Positions 1 to 5,483 of a DNA stretch of 6,027 nucleotides are shown here, piece after piece. Both the position numbers and the translations under genes were made by a program. Position 1 is the stretch's first letter; the number at the start of each line of letters is the position of its first letter. Source of the DNA: JALZAA01 sp046724435 (GTDB lineage Bacteria > Actinomycetota > Acidimicrobiia > IMCC26256 > JACDBD01); contig JBKOWN010000110.1 in NCBI GenBank assembly GCA_046724435.1, positions 1 to 6,027 on the forward strand. Reading direction: 5' to 3'. Below the pieces are notes generated by a model. That model searched no databases, was not told the origin of the DNA, and saw only the letters and a program-made list of their open reading frames with translations.

Positions 1-58
1 GCCCGCTGCGGATGATCTCGCCCGTGATGGCGTCGTCGACGGCCGTCGCGTTCGGCAT
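1..58 (-). CDS. Start of a probable hydantoinase B / oxoprolinase-type subunit (partial)
   Basis: Read leftwards from an ATG at 58, the first 19 codons are open to the window edge and give MPNATAVDDAITGEIIRSG. The stretch VDDAITGEIIRSG resembles the N-terminus of hydantoinase B / N-methylhydantoinase B / acetone carboxylase alpha-type subunits, which often begin with a 'DPIT-EVIRN' motif followed by a helix. A purine-rich AGGGAG (minus strand, 70-75) lies 11 bases upstream of the ATG and could be its ribosome binding site. Members of this family act with a HyuA-type partner in ATP-dependent opening of cyclic amides or carboxylation of ketones; that would lie outside the window. Only 19 residues are visible, so this is a tentative family assignment. 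The gene is divergent from the operon starting at 209 and may share a control region with it. Confidence 0.4.
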   Translation of the reverse strand, partial: MPNATAVDDAITGEIIRSG

Positions 59-208
59 GCCTGTGCGTGCTCCCTGCGCGCGGGGCCCGTGCCGCCGGTC
101 CGGAAGCCACCGGCCGAGGACCTGGTTTGACCGCCGGCCCGATCGGCACCCAACCGAGCGCGCGCTTCGTACGGTCTGCTGTACTGAGCACAACGAGAGG
201 AGGGAGCG
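59..208. promoter_or_regulatory. Divergent intergenic region
   Basis: About 150 bp separate the putative minus-strand start at 58 from the operon start at 209, so promoters for both directions should lie here. The only clear signal is the purine-rich ribosome binding site GAGGAGGGAG, with AGGAGG at 198-203, five bases before the ATG at 209. I see no convincing -35/-10 pair. Two GTAC tetramers close to 170-185 form only a very weak dyad, and I do not call an operator. Confidence 0.4.
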
Positions 209-1360
209 ATGCGGAACGGCTTCAAGGTCCTCGACGCCGACGCCCACGTCATCTATCCCCAGGACCTCTGGTCGCGCTTCCTCGACAAGAAGCACGGCGA
301 CCGGGTCGGGCGCAGGAGCCCGGCCGGCCTCGACCACTACAACCCGGTCACCGTCGACGGCCGGTGGACCCAGCACCCCACGTCGATCTTCGGACAGTTC
401 CAGAAGGCCATCAACTGGACCGCCGACGACATGATCGCCAAGTACGGCGAGGAGATCGTCACCAAGGGCTTCACCGGCGACCGCGTCGCCCGGGCGATCG
501 CCGCCGAAGGCGTCGACCTCATGGTGATCTACGGCCCCGAGTACGACATGTGGCTCGAAGGCATCGACCCCGAACTCCAGGCCGCCATGGCCCGGGCATA
601 CAACCGCTGGGGCCAGGAGATACGGCAGACGTCGGGCGGTCGAGTCCTCACTTCCGGGCCCGTGCCGCTCAACGACGTGAGCCGCGCGGTCGAGGAGATC
701 CAGTTCGCTCACGACCAGCTCGGTATCCGCTGCTTCTGGGCGCGCCCCGATCAGTTCAACCACCGCAACCTCGGGGACGTCTACTACGACCCGATCTACG
801 AGCTGCTCCAAGATCTCGACTGCGCCTTCGCCACTCACGAGTACATGGGTCTCAACGCTCCAACTGCGGGATCCGACCGTTTCGACACGTTCACGGAGTG
901 GCACACCGTCGTACACCCTCACGAGGCGCAGTGCGCGCTGCTCTCGATGATCGTGCACGGCGTGTTCGAGCGCTTCCCGCGCTTGCGCGTTGCGTACATG
1001 GAAGCGGGCTGCGGTTGGCTGCCGTCGTGGCTCCACCGCATCGACGAGCACCTCGAGCTCGCCGGAGCGGCCGAAGCCCCTGAGCTCACCGCGTCGGCCA
1101 CCGAGTACTTCCGACGGAATTGCTGGATCTCGACCGAATGCGACGACCGCTTCGTCTCCGACGTGATCCGATGGCTGGGCGACGACCACATCGTCTTCGA
1201 GACGGACTACCCGCATCCCGATTCCAAATATCCGAAGGCCACCGAACACTTCCTCGCCCTCGACCCGAACGTCATCTCCGAGCAGAGCAAGCGGAAGGTC
1301 TTGTGGGACAACGCCATCGACCTGTACCGGTTCCCCGCGGACGACGTCCCGGCGGCGTGA
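209..1360 (+). CDS. Amidohydrolase-2 family metal-dependent hydrolase/decarboxylase
   Basis: This 383-residue protein belongs to the amidohydrolase-2 family (TIM-barrel; relatives include ACMSD and gamma-resorcylate decarboxylase), which hydrolyse or decarboxylate small organic acids using one divalent metal. The metal-site landmarks are visible: D11-A-H13 after strand 1 (LDADAH), H210 in ATHEYMG, and D333 in ETDYPHPDSKYP. The block RFPRLRVAYMEAGCGWLPSWL (about 255-275) is the usual 'fP-Lr-.-E.G.GWlP' signature of a subfamily with Glu (E265) where ACMSD-type enzymes have His. The length is normal for that subfamily. The ATG at 209 is chosen because AGGAGG lies five bases upstream and the conserved strand-1 motif begins at residue 7. 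No signal peptide is seen, so it is presumably cytosolic. It is the first gene of a four-gene operon containing a CoA ligase and a second, degenerate amidohydrolase. The family is secure; the substrate is unknown. Confidence 0.93.
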   Translation: MRNGFKVLDADAHVIYPQDLWSRFLDKKHGDRVGRRSPAGLDHYNPVTVDGRWTQHPTSIFGQFQKAINWTADDMIAKYGEEIVTKGFTGDRVARAIAAEGVDLMVIYGPEYDMWLEGIDPELQAAMARAYNRWGQEIRQTSGGRVLTSGPVPLNDVSRAVEEIQFAHDQLGIRCFWARPDQFNHRNLGDVYYDPIYELLQDLDCAFATHEYMGLNAPTAGSDRFDTFTEWHTVVHPHEAQCALLSMIVHGVFERFPRLRVAYMEAGCGWLPSWLHRIDEHLELAGAAEAPELTASATEYFRRNCWISTECDDRFVSDVIRWLGDDHIVFETDYPHPDSKYPKATEHFLALDPNVISEQSKRKVLWDNAIDLYRFPADDVPAA

Positions 1361-1370
1361 GCGGTGAGCA

Positions 1371-2744
1371 ATGATTCGCCGGCCCTTCGCCGCAGTCGAC
1401 TACGACGCGTTGATTCGCGCCTATCCCCCGCCGCCTGAGTACTTCGAGACGGCCTGGTACACGCCTGCCGATGCGATCGAGGCCGCGCAACTGGCTCGGC
1501 TCCGCCAACGGGCGGCGGCCGCCGCGCGCGTCCCGTTCTTCGAGCGGCGCTGGGCAGCGGCCGGCTTCGAACCGCAGTCGATCCGCACGCTGGACGATCT
1601 GTGGAAGGCGCCGGCCTACACCGTGGAGGACATTCGCAAGAGCATCGACGCCCACCCCCCATGGGGCGACTACCAGGGAATCACACCGGCCGATGCCCTG
1701 CGCGAGCCCATGCGCGTCTACATGTCCGGCGGCACCACCGGGAGATCACGGCCCACCTTCTACACGCAGTGGGACCGCGAGGTGGGTGCGGTGCTCACCG
1801 CGCGGGCCCTGTACATGCAAGGCATCCGCCCCGGCGACGTGGTCCTCAACTCGTGGGCGTACGGTACGCATAATGGGGCGTTCGCCTTCGACGAGGCGCT
1901 CCACCGGTGGCTGAACTGCGTCGTGCTCACCACTGGCACCGGCAACGTCACGAGCACCGAACGTCAGGTCGAATTCGCCGTCGAGTACGGGGCGACCGCC
2001 ATTCTCACCACAGGCGACTACCTGCTCCGGCTCGCTGATGTCGCGCGCGAGATGGGCTACGACCCCTCGACCGACTTCAAGCTCACCGCCCTTCCCAACA
2101 TCGGTGATCGCGAACTGCTCGAGTCGACCTTCGGAGCCGAGTGCTTCAACTCGTACGGCTTCCACGAGGTGCAATGGGTTTCGGTCGAGTGCCCGGCTCA
2201 CGACGGGCTCCATATCTTCGAGGACGCCTTCATCGTGCAGATCGTCGATCCCGAGACGGGTGAGCCAATCCCCGACGGTGAGCCCGGCGCGATCTGCATC
2301 ACGGAGCTCTATAAGACGGGCAGCCCACAGTTTCGCTACAACATCATGGACCTCTCCTATCTGTACCCGCGCGAACAGTGCGCGTGCGGGAGCTGGCTGC
2401 GCCGCATGGGCCCGTTCAGGGGTCGCGGCGACAACATGGTCAAGCTCCGGGGCGTGAACGTGTGGCCCGAGGCCATCGGTGAGATCGCGCTCTCCGTTCC
2501 CGGCGTCGCTCGCGATTGGTTCGTGCGGGCCGTGCGCATCGAGAACCACGATGAACTCGTCGTCTCCGTGGTCAGCGACCGCGACCCGGCCGAGTTCCCG
2601 GCGATCGCGGCCACGGTCGAGGAACGGCTCAAGGAACGTCTCGGCGTGCGCATCGCTTCCGATGTGGTGAGGCCGGGCGAGCTCGATGCCTGGACCGGTG
2701 CGGACGCGTCGCCCAAGTTCAAGAGATTCCGCGATGAGCGCTGA
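1371..2744 (+). CDS. PaaK-like acyl/aryl-CoA ligase (AMP-forming)
   Basis: This 457-residue protein belongs to the ANL adenylating superfamily and is closest in style to phenylacetate-CoA ligase (PaaK). Such enzymes activate a carboxylic acid with ATP to an acyl-AMP and then form the CoA thioester. Visible motifs in order are the phosphate loop MSGGTTGRSRP (118-128), NSYGFHEV (260-267, the 'YGxxE' motif), RYNIMDL (322-328, with the ribose-binding Asp at 327), a C-A-C-G pair (337-340) typical of PaaK-like proteins, GRGDNMVKLRGVNVWP (351-366, hinge and start of the C-terminal domain) and a C-terminal SPKFKRFRD with Lys residues near the usual catalytic Lys position. Length is close to the family norm. 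It starts 10 bp after the preceding stop; GGTGAG just before the ATG is a poor ribosome site, so translational coupling is likely. It overlaps the next gene by 11 bp. The true substrate may be an aromatic, heterocyclic or aliphatic acid. Confidence 0.92.
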   Translation: MIRRPFAAVDYDALIRAYPPPPEYFETAWYTPADAIEAAQLARLRQRAAAAARVPFFERRWAAAGFEPQSIRTLDDLWKAPAYTVEDIRKSIDAHPPWGDYQGITPADALREPMRVYMSGGTTGRSRPTFYTQWDREVGAVLTARALYMQGIRPGDVVLNSWAYGTHNGAFAFDEALHRWLNCVVLTTGTGNVTSTERQVEFAVEYGATAILTTGDYLLRLADVAREMGYDPSTDFKLTALPNIGDRELLESTFGAECFNSYGFHEVQWVSVECPAHDGLHIFEDAFIVQIVDPETGEPIPDGEPGAICITELYKTGSPQFRYNIMDLSYLYPREQCACGSWLRRMGPFRGRGDNMVKLRGVNVWPEAIGEIALSVPGVARDWFVRAVRIENHDELVVSVVSDRDPAEFPAIAATVEERLKERLGVRIASDVVRPGELDAWTGADASPKFKRFRDER

Positions 2745-3636
2745 ACGCGCCGGGCAACTCGGGGCCGTCGACACCCTCTGCAACGCGTTCACGCCCGACC
2801 GGCGGAGAGTCTGGGACGGCGCCCTGGCGGCCAGCGGCGTTCAGGTCAAGATCCGGCGCGACGACAGCGACAGCTTTGCGGACCCAGATGCGATGGTCGA
2901 TCGGATGGACGAGCTCGGAGTCGCCACCATCTTCCTGATCACCGGCGATCTCGGGAACCACGGCCGGCTCGATCCGAACGACTTCGAGCACGTGATCGCA
3001 CGGTGGGAGGAGACCGAAAAGCTCGTGAGCCGGTGGCCCGGCCGCTTCGCGGCCCTTGCCTTGATCGATCCCGACCAGGGAATGGCCGGTGTGCGCGAGA
3101 TGCGGGCGCGTCTCTCCGAGCCGTGGGTCGTCGGGTGTTATCTCCACACACACAGCTGGGATCGCCGCCTCGACCACGCCGACTTCTACCCCTTCTACGC
3201 CATGTGCGCGGAGACCGACGTGCCGGTCTCGATGCAGGCGGGAACGTCGGGCGGTCTGCTGCCCAGCGAGTGCGGCCGGCCCATCACGATCGACCGGGCC
3301 GCGCTCTATTTCCGCGACACTCGTTTCGTGTTGTCGCACCTGGGCTGGCCCTGGGTCGACGAGGCGGTGGCCATGGCGCTCAAGTTCCCCAACGTCTACC
3401 TCGGCACGGGCGCGTACCCGCCCCGCCACTGGGCATCAACGGTGACCGACTTCCTGCGCGGCCCGGGCCGCGGCAAGGTGCTGTTCGCCACGAACTTTCC
3501 GACCGTCGGACACCGTCACGCCCTCGAACAGCTCAACGCGCTTTCGCTCGACTCCAGCGCCGAGCACGCTTTGCTCGAGGGCACCGCTCGCTCTCTCTTC
3601 GGTCGATTGTCGGAGGAAGGAGGCTTGTCGCAATGA
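2734..3636 (+). CDS. Amidohydrolase-2 family protein with degenerate metal site
   Basis: This 300-residue protein has the amidohydrolase-2 layout: VDTLCNAFTP at 12-21, a middle block CYLHTHSWDRRLDHADFYPF, VPVSMQAG (163-170), FVLSHLGWPWVDEAVAMA (198-215), FPNVYLGTGAY (218-228) and KVLFATNFP (248-256). Compared with the family consensus, the usual H/D-x-H after strand 1 is L15-C-N17, the strand-5 His is Q168, and the terminal Asp of 'GTDxP' is N254. H202 in SHLG is kept. The protein therefore probably does not bind metal in the canonical way, yet it is full-length and open throughout. It may be a non-catalytic partner of the first operon gene, a binding protein, or an enzyme with altered chemistry. 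I chose the ATG at 2734 over an in-frame ATG at 2686, because 2734 gives a family-like N-terminus and a short 11-bp overlap with the ligase gene. It is translationally linked to both neighbours. Confidence 0.88.
   Translation: MSAERAGQLGAVDTLCNAFTPDRRRVWDGALAASGVQVKIRRDDSDSFADPDAMVDRMDELGVATIFLITGDLGNHGRLDPNDFEHVIARWEETEKLVSRWPGRFAALALIDPDQGMAGVREMRARLSEPWVVGCYLHTHSWDRRLDHADFYPFYAMCAETDVPVSMQAGTSGGLLPSECGRPITIDRAALYFRDTRFVLSHLGWPWVDEAVAMALKFPNVYLGTGAYPPRHWASTVTDFLRGPGRGKVLFATNFPTVGHRHALEQLNALSLDSSAEHALLEGTARSLFGRLSEEGGLSQ
3617..3623 (+). promoter_or_regulatory. Strong ribosome binding site for the fourth operon gene
   Basis: AAGGAGG lies inside the last codons of the upstream gene and ends nine bases before the ATG at 3633. 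It is the best Shine-Dalgarno sequence in the operon after that of the first gene. It settles the start at 3633 rather than anywhere in the long in-frame open stretch further upstream. Confidence 0.7.
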
Positions 3637-4184
3637 TCGGCAAGATCTACAACATCCCGCCCCAGCCACCCGTCTCCGAGAACACGCGCTACCTTGCCGC
3701 CGGCGCGATTACGTTCGGCATCGAGTACCGAGACGTTGATCCCGAATCGCTTGTCGCGACATACGCGGTCGATGCGACGCAGCTCGCCGAACTCGACGAG
3801 AGGTCACCGGAAGGCGGCTTCTCCGACGAAGGCGTCTCGATTCACGTGTGCGGCACCGATGACGGTCATGAATACCTACGGTTCGACGTGTTCGACGACG
3901 AACCGCACTACCACTACATTCACCGGCCATCCAATGGCGCCGAGATCGTCAACAACGTCATCGACTTCGACACTGCGGCGCACGGCCAGATGCTTCCATG
4001 GGCCATAGAGCGCCTGCGCACACGGCTTCCTGCGATGCTCACCGAGGCAGAAGGCGGCCACCTCGTACCGCGGCTCGACTCTGACCTAGTCGGCAGCGTG
4101 ATCAAGGAGGTGCAGAGAATTGCCGAGCAGGCACAGCGGGCGCGCCGTGCCCTGTCGATTTCCAAACCGGGTGACACGACCTGA
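3633..4184 (+). CDS. Unrecognised conserved-looking operon protein (183 aa)
   Basis: I do not recognise this protein. It begins MIGKIYNIPPQPP and is 183 residues long. It appears soluble, with no signal peptide or membrane segment. The N-terminal two-thirds look like a mixed beta fold: AAGAITFGIEYRDV (22-35), GVSIHVCGTDDGHEYLRFDVFDDE (67-90), then PHYHYIHRP (91-99), a cluster of three His and two Tyr. A long charged helix occupies the C-terminus (about 148-173). The His/Tyr/Asp/Glu-rich patch could bind metal or a polar substrate, but this is only suggestive. The start is fixed by AAGGAGG nine bases upstream and by an ATGA overlap with the stop of the preceding gene, a classic sign of translational coupling. 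Codon use resembles the rest of the operon. Its position suggests it works with the amidohydrolases and the CoA ligase, possibly as a small subunit or accessory enzyme. Confidence 0.85.
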   Translation: MIGKIYNIPPQPPVSENTRYLAAGAITFGIEYRDVDPESLVATYAVDATQLAELDERSPEGGFSDEGVSIHVCGTDDGHEYLRFDVFDDEPHYHYIHRPSNGAEIVNNVIDFDTAAHGQMLPWAIERLRTRLPAMLTEAEGGHLVPRLDSDLVGSVIKEVQRIAEQAQRARRALSISKPGDTT

Positions 4185-4459
4185 CGCCCGGGCAACTCAT
4201 GGGCTTGCCATCGTTTGCTTGTAGCGGCGAGGGACCCGCGAGCTACCCGGTAGGAGCCACGTACGCTACAAGCTCGAGGACGTCAAGGGTCTGGCTATCA
4301 GGCCCGCGCGGAACAGGACGGTGGTCGCGTTATGGCGCGTCCCCGATCGGCACTTCGGAGGCAGTCGAGAGCACTGCTGGGGATGGGAGCGCGTCAGGCA
4401 GTTCTGGCGCGTGTCGCGGGCCGGCTCGGAGCTTCTGCAGCAGCGCTGCCGCGTCGGGC
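4185..4459. other. Convergent intergenic gap, no gene supported
   Basis: This 275-bp gap lies between the plus-strand operon and the minus-strand reductase. Short open frames exist on both strands, but none has a ribosome site or recognisable sequence. A bidirectional terminator would be expected here. The only dyads I see are a 6-bp CGAGCT/AGCTCG pair with a 26-base loop (4239-4276) and a palindrome GCAGCGCTGC (4440-4449). Neither is followed by a T-run, so no terminator is called. Confidence 0.5.
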
Positions 4460-5086
4460 TCATTCGCTCGTCAGCTTCGGCGAGCCTTTCTGGCCGTATG
4501 TTGGCGTTCCGGCGGTGTCGTAGGTGAGCTGGAGCATGCCATTGGGATAGGCGACTGATTCGATCAGTCGCAGCCCGGTGGGCTTGGTGCCGTCGCCGAA
4601 CACCTGCTTGCCGCTGCCCAGTAGCACCGGGTACACCCACAGCTCGAGCCGATCGACGAGGTCAAAGCGCAACAGTGACTGCACAAGGTTGATGCTGCCA
4701 ATGACGTGGAGTTCGTCGTGGCGCTCCTTGAGCACGGTCACGTCCTCGGCGATGGACTTACCGATGACCGTCGAGCCCCGCCAGTCCAGAGGTTCGGCGA
4801 GCGTGCGGCTGACCACGTACTTGGGGACACCGTTGAGCAGGCTCTTGAACGGGATCTCATCGGGAGCGGTCGGCCAATAGTTGGCGAAGATCTCGTAGGT
4901 CCGTCGACCGAGGAGCAAGGCGTCCATGTTCTTCGCTTGTTCGAAGATGTTGTGAGCCTCCTGACCCATCAGTGGCGCCTGCCATCCGCCGTGCGTGAAG
5001 CCGCCCTCGCGGTCGTCGTCGGGCCCTCCGGGCCCCTGGGCCACCCAGTCCAGCGTTACTTGCTCGGTCACGATGAGCTTGCCCAT
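4460..5086 (-). CDS. RibD C-terminal / dihydrofolate reductase-like protein
   Basis: This 208-residue protein belongs to the RibD-C / DHFR-like family of NADPH-dependent reductases, common as stand-alone proteins in bacteria and mostly without assigned substrates. Typical features in order: MGKLIVTEQVTLDWVAQ (strand 1 and following loop), ALLLGRRTYEIFANYWP (56-72), PKYVVSRTL (88-96), DELHVIGSINLVQSLL (124-139, nucleotide-binding GS motif) and LVDRLELWVYPVLLGSGKQVF (143-163). The length is normal and the protein looks complete. The ATG at 5086 is preferred over in-frame starts further upstream because the conserved strand begins immediately and a purine-rich AGGAAGAGGAG (minus strand, 5090-5100) sits just before it. 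The gene converges on the four-gene operon and is divergent from the SMP-30 gene. It appears to be a single-gene unit unrelated to the operon's pathway. The family is secure; the biological role is unknown. Confidence 0.93.
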   Translation of the reverse strand: MGKLIVTEQVTLDWVAQGPGGPDDDREGGFTHGGWQAPLMGQEAHNIFEQAKNMDALLLGRRTYEIFANYWPTAPDEIPFKSLLNGVPKYVVSRTLAEPLDWRGSTVIGKSIAEDVTVLKERHDELHVIGSINLVQSLLRFDLVDRLELWVYPVLLGSGKQVFGDGTKPTGLRLIESVAYPNGMLQLTYDTAGTPTYGQKGSPKLTSE

Positions 5087-5483
5087 GGTCTCCTCTTCCT
5101 GTGGCGGATGCACCAGTTCAGACTCCGACCGCGTGCAAGATTCGTCGCGCGGCGGCGCTTGCCATCGTGAACGGCGCAGAGTGCCGGGAGGCGTCATCTC
5201 GCCATGCGGTCGAGCCGTACAGATCAGCGCTGCGCGGTGTCTCCTACCGCCGGCTGCGCCGCGTTCGCGATCGACCGGCACTGGAGCACTCGATGGTGCA
5301 CGCCCCCAGAACACGCCTCGCTCAGATCCCGAAACTCGAATTGCTCAGCCATCCGCCCAACATCGCATCGCGCGCCGGCGGACACCCCGAGCGTCGTATA
5401 ACGCCGCCTGGGTCACGGGGCGGACATCGGCGCTGTGCGCGACGGACCGATGAGAACCGGCACCGAAGGCAGTCTTGTAACGC
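5087..5483. promoter_or_regulatory. Divergent intergenic region between reductase and SMP-30 genes
   Basis: This 397-bp stretch separates the minus-strand reductase and the plus-strand SMP-30 gene, so it should contain promoters for both. No intact gene is supported. It holds the reductase's ribosome site next to 5086 and a candidate gene remnant (5224-5352, minus). It also has one AT-rich hexamer TATAAC at 5397-5402 that resembles a -10 box for the plus strand but has no matching -35 at normal spacing. The minus-strand frame of the reductase stays open upstream to 5314, but the extra 76 residues are basic and low in recognisable structure. Confidence 0.4.
5224..5352 (-). pseudogene. Possible remnant of a pentapeptide-repeat protein gene
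   Basis: Read leftwards from an ATG at 5352, a 42-codon frame begins MAEQFEFRDLSEA. This closely resembles the N-terminus of small pentapeptide-repeat proteins, where 'FEYRDLSxAVFWGVDL' is typical. The frame then reads CSGGVH, whereas the next frame over the same bases reads VFWG, and returning to the first frame after one extra G gives GVH. One missing base followed by one extra base would therefore restore AVFWGVH. Past this point the residues no longer resemble pentapeptide repeats, and a TGA comes at 5226-5224. I interpret it as a decayed, truncated gene. A chance resemblance over about 17 residues is possible, and there is no good ribosome site. Confidence 0.33.

Noticed and set aside
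67..1083. Long plus-strand open frame overlapping the first amidohydrolase
   Set aside because: Its product is Arg/Pro/Gly-rich with no motifs; it is the out-of-frame shadow of a clearly recognisable gene in GC-rich DNA.
1746..2792. 348-codon minus-strand open frame antisense to the CoA ligase
   Set aside because: No recognisable motifs and it lies wholly opposite a gene with intact family motifs; long antisense frames are expected at this GC content.
3003..3632. In-frame upstream extension of the 183-residue protein
   Set aside because: It runs through the second amidohydrolase in another frame and is Arg/Pro-rich; AAGGAGG and the ATGA overlap fix the start at 3633.
4239..4276. CGAGCT/AGCTCG dyad as an operon terminator
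   Set aside because: Only 6 bp of stem with a 26-base loop and no following T-run.
4225..4524. Plus-strand frame containing RYKLEDVKGLAIRPARNR in the convergent gap
   Set aside because: It looks slightly protein-like but has no ribosome site or recognised family, and its 3' part runs antisense to the reductase gene.
5087..5314. Possible 76-residue N-terminal extension of the reductase
   Set aside because: The family's first strand begins at MGKLIVTE right after a good ribosome site; the extension is low-complexity and basic.
5397..5402. TATAAC as a -10 box for the SMP-30 gene
   Set aside because: No -35-like hexamer at normal spacing, and a single AT-rich hexamer is not enough evidence.
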